This document shows, one piece after another, positions 34,171-41,757 of a DNA stretch of 64,000 bases. The notes under the pieces are model-generated. The model searched no databases, was not told where the DNA came from, and saw only the letters and a program-made list of their open reading frames with translations. A program made the position numbers and the translations under genes. The DNA lies in the NCBI GenBank assembly GCA_041446545.1, contig JBGOEJ010000001.1, positions 62,001-126,000 on the forward strand, written 5' to 3'. Every line of letters starts with the position of its first letter. Position 1 is the first letter of the stretch. Source of the stretch: Fervidibacter canadensis (GTDB lineage: Bacteria > Armatimonadota > Fervidibacteria > Fervidibacterales > Fervidibacteraceae).

Positions 34171-36228
34171 TCAGTGGGCGATGGCGGCGAGGGCTTTGGC
34201 GTAAGAAGCAGGCAAATCATTGCGGGCAGTGAAACCGTGTCGGCGCAAAATCCTTTGCCCTTCCGTCAAGGCAAATTGCAAAAACTTTTCGGCGGCTGCT
34301 TTGTTGCGCGTCGTCTTCAAGATCGCCAAGGGGTTAGCGGTGATGACATTTTGCTCAGGTGGGATGGGGATGACTTCTACGACGGGACGAACCCAAGGGT
34401 AATTGGCGATAGCGTCCCAGTTGAGGCAAGCGTCAATGCCGCCCAACCGCAAGGCGTTCGCCAATTCGGGGGCTGTCATCGCCCGCAGCACGACATTTTT
34501 GTGCACCGCTTTTGTCAACCCGTTTTTGCGCAAGATGGCTTCGCTGACTTCACCGATGGCACATGCCTTTGGGTCGCCCAATCCCACTTTGACGCCGGGC
34601 TTGGCTAAATCCGCCAGAGAACGGATGCCCTTAGGATTGCCCTTGCGCACTAAAATGACGGGGACGAAGTAGCCGATAATTTCGCTTTTGAGGACATAGC
34701 CGCGCTTTTGGGCTTGCCGCACATAGAACTCCTCGCCGGGCAAAAACAGGTCGCCCTTTTGGCTCAAGATAATTTGCGCCAGAAGGCAGTTAGAGCCCGT
34801 GAAGTTGAAGCGGACAGGAACGCTATAGCGGCGCTCAAACTCGCGTCCCATCTCTTCCAATGGCGGACGGAAGGCAGCGCCTGCGTAAATGAACAACGGT
34901 GTTCGGTCGCTCCATTTAGCGGGGCGGGTTTCTTCCTCGGCTGGCTCAAAACTCCATTTTTTCCAGACCCGCTTGGCTTCAGCGGTTTGCAAAAAGCGCA
35001 GGAAGGCTTGAGCCGCCGCCAAATTTTTGCCCCCCTTGACTAACACCGCTCCGACATAAATCGGCTCGTAAAGGCGTTGCGGGATTGTTTGGACAGCAAT
35101 CAGGTCATGCTCAATGACAGGAGGTTGGTCGGGCACATAACTTTCCATCAGGCAAGTGCGGTAGAGGATGCCCACATCCGCTTGCCCTTTTTTGAGCAAC
35201 TGCTTGGCTTGGTCGGGGACTTTAGGGGTGAAGACTTTGCCCTTCACTGCGTCCCACAATTTCGCCGCCTCCAACGCTTGCTTGGCGCCACGCCCACCCG
35301 ATAGGTTGAAGGCGTAAGTGACGATGCGTTTCACTTTTGGCGAGGTCAAATCTTCCAACCCTTTTACACCGGCGGGATTGTTTTTGGGGACGATGAGGGC
35401 TAAGGGGATGCGGGCGCACCGAACGAGGCTGCCTTCCACGAACTTGCCTTGCTCTGCCAATTTGGTCAACTCAAAAGTGCCCAACGCCAAATAGATGTCA
35501 GGTGTGGCGCCGTCTCGGAGCAAATTCAACAAAGCGATGACGCCCGTGACGGTTGGGCGCAACTCTATGTCGGGGTGCGCCTTGCGAAACAATCGGGCGA
35601 TATCGCCGTAGGGACCTGCCAACCCACAGGGGACGAAAATCTCCACTCGCCCATTCGCCGCCTTCCGTCCCGCCCTCACAGCACCCGTGCTTGTCTTCTT
35701 GGCGGGTGGTTGCTTTTTGGGTTGGGGCTTGACAGCGCCTTTACCGTAAACCCGTTCCACTTCGGCGGTCACTGCCATCTTCAGTTGCTCAAAAGTCCAA
35801 CCGCTGGTGGCAGGGTTGCGCATGAAGACAAAAGTCTTGCCCTTGTAGTTGATTTGCGTCTTGCCATTGATGAGGAAGGCGCCGCAGGTTAAGCCGCGCT
35901 TTTGCCATTCAACGCCGCCCTTTTCGGAGGTGAAGTCGTAGACGATGGCGTGCACTTTGTCGGGGAAGGCTTCCACCAGTTTTCGGGCGAAGTCTTTCAC
36001 CCACTCGTGGCTTTCGCCTCCCGCCACACGAATGGGATAGAAGGCTTCCACTTTCACCTTCGCCTTGGGAGAACCGTAAAGGATGCGCCAACCTTCGTCC
36101 TTGACGGGAACGGAAGGTTTTTTGGGCGGAGCGGATTTGGCAGGCGGCTTTTGACCTTGCGCCAAAGCGAACGCACTGACGACTAACCACATCAAGATAG
36201 CAAAGATGCCTGACCATGAACGCATCAT
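34171..36228 (-). CDS. Triple-domain periplasmic protein: thioredoxin-like domain plus two ModA-like binding domains
   Basis: 685 residues, with a signal peptide (1-24) and Lys/Pro-rich linkers. Residues 45-165 form a domain resembling a thioredoxin fold without CXXC (KVKVEAFYPI, AIVYDFTSEKGG, GLTCGAFLINGK with one Cys). Residues 190-430 are a solute-binding domain starting VEIFVPCGLAGPYGD; residues 445-680 are a second starting LFIYAGAAFRPPLEE, closer to standard ModA/SBP_bac_11. The first domain's F-V-P-C-G replaces the Ala/Ser anion-binding strand of ModA. Could be a tandem binding protein that passes its ligand to the permease 16 bases downstream. Ligand unknown; molybdate is only one possibility. 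Confidence 0.75.
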   Translation of the reverse strand: MMRSWSGIFAILMWLVVSAFALAQGQKPPAKSAPPKKPSVPVKDEGWRILYGSPKAKVKVEAFYPIRVAGGESHEWVKDFARKLVEAFPDKVHAIVYDFTSEKGGVEWQKRGLTCGAFLINGKTQINYKGKTFVFMRNPATSGWTFEQLKMAVTAEVERVYGKGAVKPQPKKQPPAKKTSTGAVRAGRKAANGRVEIFVPCGLAGPYGDIARLFRKAHPDIELRPTVTGVIALLNLLRDGATPDIYLALGTFELTKLAEQGKFVEGSLVRCARIPLALIVPKNNPAGVKGLEDLTSPKVKRIVTYAFNLSGGRGAKQALEAAKLWDAVKGKVFTPKVPDQAKQLLKKGQADVGILYRTCLMESYVPDQPPVIEHDLIAVQTIPQRLYEPIYVGAVLVKGGKNLAAAQAFLRFLQTAEAKRVWKKWSFEPAEEETRPAKWSDRTPLFIYAGAAFRPPLEEMGREFERRYSVPVRFNFTGSNCLLAQIILSQKGDLFLPGEEFYVRQAQKRGYVLKSEIIGYFVPVILVRKGNPKGIRSLADLAKPGVKVGLGDPKACAIGEVSEAILRKNGLTKAVHKNVVLRAMTAPELANALRLGGIDACLNWDAIANYPWVRPVVEVIPIPPEQNVITANPLAILKTTRNKAAAEKFLQFALTEGQRILRRHGFTARNDLPASYAKALAAIAH

Positions 36229-36231
36229 CTC

Positions 36232-37065
36232 TCACCTCCGAGGAGATTGAGCGGCAGTCGGGTGAACGGCATTGCGTTTGCCGACGAAGTTGGGGATGCC
36301 CAACTGCGCCAGCAACTTTTGCGTCTTCGGCTCTACAAGGAAGCGCAAGAAGCGGTGGGCTTCCACCTTGTTCTTCGCTTCCTTCAACATCCCTGCCTGC
36401 ACTTTCACAGGCGGATAGGAACCTTCGGGCACCTCAGCGACGATTTTGTAGGTCGGCGACATAACCTTCTCAGGGGCACTGTCAAAAGGGCAAGTGGCGT
36501 AGTAAATGCCGGCGTCCACCCGTCCCATGCAGACATAGTTGACGGCTTCCTGAGCGTGCCAGTGGGTGACGATTTTGTCCTTCAGTCTCTCCCACAAACC
36601 CAGCCGCATCAAGGCTTGCTGGGCGTAGTAACCGACCGAGTTGAGTTTGGGGTCGGCGATGACGATGCGGCGGACAGAGGGCTTGAGCAAATCGTTCAGC
36701 GAATGAACACCCGCACGGTTTTTGGCGGGGACGACCAAGATGAGTTTGAAAGTCCCGAAGGTCACGACGCTTTTGGAGTCTACGAACCCTTCCTGCACCA
36801 TCTGCCGAATTTCCAACTCGCCCGGCGCCACGAGGATGTCAGGACGCTCGCCTTTCTTGCGAATTCGCCGCACCAACATCACGCCATTGTCATAAGTGAT
36901 GCGAACCTTAATGCCCGTCTGGCGCTCAAATTCTGCCTTGAGGCGATTGAAAGGCACGATCATCCCGCAGGGAACGAACAGGTGCAATTCGCCCTGAGGT
37001 TTCCTCTGAGCGACTATCAATTGAGCCAAGAGCAATATGGCGAAAACGCCCATGAGCGACCGCAT
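36232..37065 (-). CDS. Single-domain periplasmic solute-binding protein, FVPCG type
   Basis: 277 residues with a signal peptide (1-19, FAILLLAQLIVAQ). Mature part is an SBP_bac_11/ModA-like bilobal domain beginning LHLFVPCGMIVPFNRLKAEF, then DILVAPGELEIRQM, and VCMGRVDAGIYYATC. It shares the unusual Pro-Cys-Gly strand with the second domain of the next gene, hinting at a thiol in the ligand site. Its stop lies 3 bases before the next ATG. Confidence 0.8.
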   Translation of the reverse strand: MRSLMGVFAILLLAQLIVAQRKPQGELHLFVPCGMIVPFNRLKAEFERQTGIKVRITYDNGVMLVRRIRKKGERPDILVAPGELEIRQMVQEGFVDSKSVVTFGTFKLILVVPAKNRAGVHSLNDLLKPSVRRIVIADPKLNSVGYYAQQALMRLGLWERLKDKIVTHWHAQEAVNYVCMGRVDAGIYYATCPFDSAPEKVMSPTYKIVAEVPEGSYPPVKVQAGMLKEAKNKVEAHRFLRFLVEPKTQKLLAQLGIPNFVGKRNAVHPTAAQSPRR

Positions 37066-37068
37066 GCC

Positions 37069-37419
37069 TCATCCCTCCTGACTTAGCCTTTCCAAGACCC
37101 ACTGCTTGACCAATTCTTCGGGGAAAACACCTTGCCGGCTCGCTATTCTTTGCAGCACCCTCCATTCTCTTGCGGCAAAGCCCAAAGTCAACTGCCTACC
37201 ACGCTTCACTCCCTCAGGGTGTTTCAACTTTTGGCTTAAGATTAACCTCCATCGCTTCCGCTCAGCGGCACTATAGTGCTTGGCACCACAAACATCACAA
37301 ATCCCGATTGTCGCTATTGGGACAACGACGACTTGGTTGCCCAGTCGGGCTTTGTAATTGCTGACCCGCGTCGGTTTCACTATTCCTTTCCCACATTCTT
37401 GGCATCGGTAGCCAAACAT
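37069..37419 (-). CDS. YgiT-type zinc-finger protein, probable antitoxin
   Basis: 116 residues. Two C-x2-C pairs (YRCQECGKG, GICDVCGAKH) form the YgiT/MqsA-like zinc finger; the tail (LGFAAREWRVLQRIASRQG...LVKQWVLERL) looks like a DNA-binding helix pair. In known pairs this kind of protein follows a DUF4258 toxin and represses the operon. I prefer the ATG 6 bases after GAGGTG; a GTG overlapping the previous stop is possible. Confidence 0.75.
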   Translation of the reverse strand: MFGYRCQECGKGIVKPTRVSNYKARLGNQVVVVPIATIGICDVCGAKHYSAAERKRWRLILSQKLKHPEGVKRGRQLTLGFAAREWRVLQRIASRQGVFPEELVKQWVLERLSQEG

Positions 37420-37424
37420 CTTTT

Positions 37425-37742
37425 TCACCTCGCAGGATGAGCCGTCACGAAAAAGAAAATTAACCCTTGCTGTGGCGACCGCAAGATTTTACCGGCGGCG
37501 TAAAACCTCCGCCCTCTCGTATCCCTGCCGACGATGACATAAACTTTGTTGCCCACAGATGCTTTGAGTTTGTCACGGTTAGTCTTGACGACCTTGCCCG
37601 TTGCGATACAGTGTTCTAAGTCCTCAAGGTCAAACCTTCCCTCGTTCATGGCATCCTCCACCTTTTGGGAATAATCGTAGCAACCGTTGGCGACTAAGTG
37701 CTGTATGAGTTTGAAACCGCCACCTCTAACCCTCTCTGGCAT
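37425..37742 (-). CDS. DUF4258 protein, probable toxin
   Basis: 105 residues matching the DUF4258 layout: HLVANGCYDYSQKVEDAMNEGRFDLEDLEHCIATGKV, then YVIVGRDTRGRRFYAAGKI. Members are RelE/BrnT-like small toxins. It lies between a permease gene and the YgiT-type gene in the middle of a transport cluster. Confidence 0.75.
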   Translation of the reverse strand: MPERVRGGGFKLIQHLVANGCYDYSQKVEDAMNEGRFDLEDLEHCIATGKVVKTNRDKLKASVGNKVYVIVGRDTRGRRFYAAGKILRSPQQGLIFFFVTAHPAR

Positions 37743-37757
37743 CTCATGCGTTATCCC

Positions 37758-39017
37758 TCACTGTCCAACCGTAACTCTTCTCCTTCGGTGCCACGCTACT
37801 AAAGCCGTTGCAACGATGGCAGTGGCGATGATGGCTGAAGCGACGGTCACCCATTCCAAGTTGGCATGGCGTTCTGCGCCTGTCAGGCATGGGCACTTGT
37901 AATCGCCGAACAAGCGCCCGAAAGAATATGCCACCAAAGTGTCCATCCCGATTTCTAACGCCTCATAGACGACCATCTTCTTCCAGCCAAAGAATCGGGC
38001 AATCAAGATAGCGCCAGGCAAACTGACGCCAGGACCTCCCAGCAAAATTGCCATCGCTGGCGCCACGCCCATCCCTTGCTTCAAAAACGCCTTGACGAAG
38101 GGGATTTCCGTCAGGATGGGAAAATACATCACCGAACCGAACACCGATGCCAGAAAAGTTGACCGAAGAGAATTGTCGCCGAGAAAGAAGAAGGGCTTGG
38201 TCCCCTCGGCACGGACGGCAAACCACTCCAGTGGCACTTTGCGAGCGAGGAAGGCGATGAGCAAGATGGCAGGGACTAAGATGGGCAAAGTCATCCTCAT
38301 GAACCGCCAACTTTCCAACAGCCAATCTCTCACCTCATAAGGCTCAAACCATTGGCTGAACGCCCAGACCAAAGCGACAGTGCAAGCGATGAGGGCGGGG
38401 ATGCGCAACGCCCAAGGTAGCCCTTTCGCACCCAAAACCAGCAAAATCATCAGACACGCCATCACGAACCAACTGCGGTAGGGGTAACGCTGCTCGCCCT
38501 CCGGCAACAAGATGGGGACAGGTCCGTCAGCCATCGCCAATGGCGCCCGTTGGCGTTCTTCCTGCCGAAAGAGCCATGCCATCACCAACCCGATGACCAA
38601 CGAAGACACGATAGCGCCACCCAACCGCCAGAAGCCGAAGGGGGCTCCGAAGACCTGAAAAGTCCAAACCAACGCCACCAAGTTCAAACTCGGACCCGCA
38701 TACAAAAAGGCGAAGGCAGGACCGATGCCCGCGCCCCGCTTGTGGATGCTCACGCCCAACGGGATGATGTTGCAAGAGCAGACGGAGACGATGAACCCTG
38801 AAAAGATGCCTGCTCCGTAAGCCAGCCATTGGCGTGACCGAACGCTCAGGTAGCGCAAAATTTTCTCCACAGGCACGAAAGCGGCAATCGCTCCCGCCAG
38901 AAGGTAAGCGGGCAAAACGACAGGCAAAAAATCCCAAGTCAAAATGCAGCACTGAAAGATGTCAATGGCATCCGCCAACATCTCTTGGGCAAGGTTGGGT
39001 TGCGATGACACCTTCAT
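37758..39017 (-). CDS. YraQ/ArsP-type permease (PF03773-like)
   Basis: 419 residues, about 10 membrane segments. The family signature is visible: SVCSCNIIPLGVSIHKRGAG with the C-x-C pair, then FLYAGPSLNLVALVWT, and in the second half VMYFPILTEIPFVKAF and LLGGPGVSLPGAILI, a repeat of the same fold. Relatives move arsenicals, other soft metals or organic compounds. The C-terminus has another C-x-C (DYKCPCLTG). Cysteine motifs here and in the binding proteins downstream suggest a thiophilic cargo, but this is inference. Confidence 0.8.
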   Translation of the reverse strand: MKVSSQPNLAQEMLADAIDIFQCCILTWDFLPVVLPAYLLAGAIAAFVPVEKILRYLSVRSRQWLAYGAGIFSGFIVSVCSCNIIPLGVSIHKRGAGIGPAFAFLYAGPSLNLVALVWTFQVFGAPFGFWRLGGAIVSSLVIGLVMAWLFRQEERQRAPLAMADGPVPILLPEGEQRYPYRSWFVMACLMILLVLGAKGLPWALRIPALIACTVALVWAFSQWFEPYEVRDWLLESWRFMRMTLPILVPAILLIAFLARKVPLEWFAVRAEGTKPFFFLGDNSLRSTFLASVFGSVMYFPILTEIPFVKAFLKQGMGVAPAMAILLGGPGVSLPGAILIARFFGWKKMVVYEALEIGMDTLVAYSFGRLFGDYKCPCLTGAERHANLEWVTVASAIIATAIVATALVAWHRRRRVTVGQ

Positions 39018-39026
39018 CGCCTCCGC

Positions 39027-39287
39027 TTACTGAGTCGCGGGTTCTGGTGCAACAGGCTTTTTCTCATAGACCAAAGTCAACTGGGTTTCTCGCCTCAGTA
39101 ATGCCTCATCCACCAACTCGTATTTTTCGGGAGGCACCCGCACCTCAATCACAGCATCTTCGTCCGCTTCAAAAGGCGGGCGAATAACCACTTCTGCTTC
39201 GGGACATAAATCCTTCGCCAGCGTCACCAACTCGCTGATCCGTCGTTCCAAAAGGCTACGATGCTTCTTCGTCCTCGCTTTGCTCAT
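39027..39287 (-). CDS. Small uncharacterised partner of a mini-HEPN protein
   Basis: 86 residues, not recognised. N-terminus basic (SKARTKKHRSLLERRIS), then an alternating segment ELVTLAKDLCPEAEVVIRP and a strand-rich half ending in a Pro-rich tail. Overlaps the mini-HEPN gene by 32 bases, a spacing seen in toxin-antitoxin pairs. The longer frame upstream duplicates the HEPN region out of frame and is rejected. Confidence 0.5.
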   Translation of the reverse strand: MSKARTKKHRSLLERRISELVTLAKDLCPEAEVVIRPPFEADEDAVIEVRVPPEKYELVDEALLRRETQLTLVYEKKPVAPEPATQ

Positions 39288-39471
39288 TACGCCGTTTGAT
39301 GGGTTCAAGACCGAAGCGATTGCGCAACCCGCCATGAGACCACTCCGTTTGCTTGATGCCGAAATGCTCCAAGGCGGCGTAGCAGCACAAGGCACAGCCT
39401 TCCATGGATTGACCCTGCCAACATGCCTCTGCGCCAGCGAGCAAGTTTTGGGCTTTTTCAAGAGCCGTCAT
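39256..39471 (-). CDS. Mini-HEPN-like protein
   Basis: 71 residues that resemble half to two-thirds of a HEPN domain: GCALCCYAALEHFGIKQTEWSHGGLRN, with the helix-turn and H-G-G features of HEPN proteins. Too short for the full five-helix fold. ATG preceded by GAGGGGCG; overlaps the ThiF-like gene by 14 bases at the start. Confidence 0.55.
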   Translation of the reverse strand: MTALEKAQNLLAGAEACWQGQSMEGCALCCYAALEHFGIKQTEWSHGGLRNRFGLEPIKRRNEQSEDEEAS

Positions 39472-40249
39472 GGTCGCCCCTCAAATGCCCACAGACAGGA
39501 CAGTCAGGCAGCCTTCGCACCTTGACGACCCGATAGGCATGGTTTGCTGTGTCAAAAGCCAACAGGCGATTTGTCAACGGTTCTCCGACCCTGTGTCCTG
39601 TGTCCCGTGTCCCGTGTCTCAGAACCACTTTGATGGCTTCAATGGCAGCGAAGCAACCTGTGATGCCTGCGACGGCGCCGAGGACAGGAAACGACCAAGC
39701 GTCCCACCAATCGTCGGTTGGGTCTTCGGGATAAAGGCAACGCAGGCAGGGCGTTTCGCCGGGCATGATGACTGTCAGCGTCCCTTCCATCCCGTTCATC
39801 GCCGCTTCCACCAAGGGTTTGCGATGGCGGACGGCGACGGCGTTTAAAGCGATGCGTTCCTGCCAAACGGGCGTGCAGGAAAGCAGCACATCGGTGTTCG
39901 GTGCTAATTCATCACCCAACGCTTCGGTGAACGGCTCGGCGATGGCGACAATTTCCACATCAGGGTTGAGCCGATGGAGGCTTTCCCGCACCTTGAGGAT
40001 ACGGGGCTTGCCAACCCAGTCGTAGGTCTGCAAAATCTGGCGGTTCAAATTAGACCAAGTGGTGTTGCCCTCGTGCACCATGATAAGCCGACCGATGCCT
40101 GCCGCCGCAAGATAAAGGGCTGCCGTCCCGCCGACGCCGCCGCAGCGGGTGATGAGCGCCGTCGCCTGACGCAATCGTTCCTGCCCTCCTTCTGTCAGCA
40201 AAGGCAAATGCCGCAAGTAGCGCGCCCGTTCGTTCTCGGTCAGTGCCAA
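39458..40249 (-). CDS. E1-like (ThiF/MoeB/HesA) adenylyltransferase
   Basis: 263 residues. The nucleotide loop CGGVGGTAALYLAAAGIG, the SNLNRQIL motif and zinc cysteine pairs CLRC and CPVC show an E1-like enzyme that adenylates a protein C-terminus or a small acid. The usual D-x-D before SNLNRQ is replaced by VHEGNTTW, so it belongs to a divergent subgroup. A heptanucleotide repeat (39591-39618) encodes an inserted HGTRDTGHR between the helix AIKVVLR and GEPL. No ThiS/MoaD-like small protein is recognisable nearby. First gene of the tight minus-strand series ending at the ferritin-like gene. Confidence 0.8.
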   Translation of the reverse strand: MALTENERARYLRHLPLLTEGGQERLRQATALITRCGGVGGTAALYLAAAGIGRLIMVHEGNTTWSNLNRQILQTYDWVGKPRILKVRESLHRLNPDVEIVAIAEPFTEALGDELAPNTDVLLSCTPVWQERIALNAVAVRHRKPLVEAAMNGMEGTLTVIMPGETPCLRCLYPEDPTDDWWDAWSFPVLGAVAGITGCFAAIEAIKVVLRHGTRDTGHRVGEPLTNRLLAFDTANHAYRVVKVRRLPDCPVCGHLRGDHDGS

Positions 40250-40348
40250 CCCTCACCACCTCACGGCGAACAGTCCTTCTCCGACATTCCGAGGTTGCTA
40301 CCCAACTCATTGGAACGCCCGCAGCGGGGGACAAGTTCCGCCGATTTT

Positions 40349-41212
40349 TCAATGATGGACATCGCGGTGTTGGACGGTGCAAGGGTAACCTTGCTGGCGA
40401 AGAAAATCGGCGACGGCTTCTGCCAAGACGACGGAGCGGTGTCGTCCGCCTGTGCAACCGATGGCGATGGTCAAGTAAGATTTGCCCTCACGGCGATAGT
40501 GGGGCAAGGCGAATTCCAGCAGCGATTGGAGACGGCGCAGGAACTCTTGGGTTTCGGGTTGCTGCAGAACGAACTGTTTCACCCGCTCGTCCAACCCGCT
40601 CAGGGGACGCAAGGAAGGGTCGTAGTTGGGGTTGGGAAGGAAGCGGACATCCAGCACCAAATCGGCATCTACGGGCAAACCGTATTTGAAGCCGAAGGAG
40701 ACGACCTTTACTTGCATCGTTGCTTCCGCCCCTGCCTGCAACCGCCGCACGATTTCATCCCGCAATTGTTGGGGCGTCAAGCCCGAAGTGTCCAGCACCT
40801 CATCGGCGATGGCGCGGATGTCCGCCAGTTGCTCCCGCTCTCTTTGGATGGCTTGAAGCAAGTCCCGACCTTCACTGTCAAGGGGATGGCGGCGGCGGGT
40901 CTCTTTGTAACGGCGCACCAAGACTTCATCGCTGGCTTCCAAAAAGAAGACGCGAACTTCGTGGCTGCGTTCCCGCAGTTGAGTGATGGCATCTTTTAAG
41001 TCGTGGAAAAACTCACCGCCTCGCACATCGGCGACGAGTGCCACCTTCGTGATGGGTTGGCGGGAGCGGACACATAGTTCCGCCAAAGTCGGCAAAAGGC
41101 GTGGGGGCAAATTGTCCACGCAAAAATAACCCATGTCTTCCAAGGCATGTAACGCCAGCGTTTTGCCAGCACCCGATAAGCCCGTGATGACCAAAATGGT
41201 CGGCTTAATCAC
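40349..41212 (-). CDS. rapZ: RNase adapter / nucleotide-binding protein RapZ
   Basis: 287 residues. Walker A GLSGAGKT near residue 10, NLPPRLLPTL, Walker B-like VADVRG, VSFGFKYGLPVDADLVLDVRFLPNP and the C-terminal GCTGGRHRSV are all RapZ (YvcJ) signatures. In enterobacteria RapZ senses glucosamine 6-phosphate and guides RNase E; in other phyla the role is less clear. I take the GTG at 41212 (VIKPTILVITG) with GAGGTGAGG before it. A TAAAAT -10-like hexamer lies about 35 bases upstream. Confidence 0.92.
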   Translation of the reverse strand: MIKPTILVITGLSGAGKTLALHALEDMGYFCVDNLPPRLLPTLAELCVRSRQPITKVALVADVRGGEFFHDLKDAITQLRERSHEVRVFFLEASDEVLVRRYKETRRRHPLDSEGRDLLQAIQREREQLADIRAIADEVLDTSGLTPQQLRDEIVRRLQAGAEATMQVKVVSFGFKYGLPVDADLVLDVRFLPNPNYDPSLRPLSGLDERVKQFVLQQPETQEFLRRLQSLLEFALPHYRREGKSYLTIAIGCTGGRHRSVVLAEAVADFLRQQGYPCTVQHRDVHH

Positions 41213-41342
41213 TCGCCTCACCTCAAGGGCAATCGGCATGACCGATTTTAACACCGTTGCGCCTTCCCTTGCTCCGTTCGTCGGCATAGCATAAAGCCAT
41301 GCCCTTACCCTACGACCCACAATTTTGGGGGGTGATGGGACG

Positions 41343-41738
41343 ATGCAGGAAATAACGGTGCGGACGAGCAAGCGCGAAGAGTTGGTGGACATCACGGAGC
41401 AGGTTCAGAGCGTTGTCGCTCGGGTGGGGGTGCGAGAGGGCGTTTGTTGGCTCTTTGTCCCTCACACGACCGCCGCCATTACCATCAATGAAAACGCTGA
41501 CCCCTCAGTGCGGGTGGACATCTTGGAGCATTTGCGCCGCCTCGTCCCTGCCACAGAACACTACCGTCACACGGAGGGCAACGCCGACGCTCACATCAAA
41601 GCCGTCTTGGTCGGCAATAGTCTTTGGGTGCCCATCGTCAACGGACAACTGCGGTTGGGGACATGGCAAGGGATTTTTCTGTGTGAGTTTGACGGACCTC
41701 GCAACCGCAAAGTCTGGGTGGAAGTGACGGAACGGTAG
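41343..41738 (+). CDS. YjbQ / UPF0047 family protein
   Basis: 131 residues. FVPHTTAAITINENADPSVRVDI, HRHTEGNADAH-like YRHTEGNADAHIKA, and GTWQGIFLCEFDGPR are the family motifs, with the histidine set seen in the crystal structures. Some members have thiamine-phosphate synthase activity. Divergent from rapZ; ATG after GGGTGATGGG. Confidence 0.9.
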   Translation: MQEITVRTSKREELVDITEQVQSVVARVGVREGVCWLFVPHTTAAITINENADPSVRVDILEHLRRLVPATEHYRHTEGNADAHIKAVLVGNSLWVPIVNGQLRLGTWQGIFLCEFDGPRNRKVWVEVTER

Positions 41739-41757
41739 CGAATGAGCAAGCGGGCGG

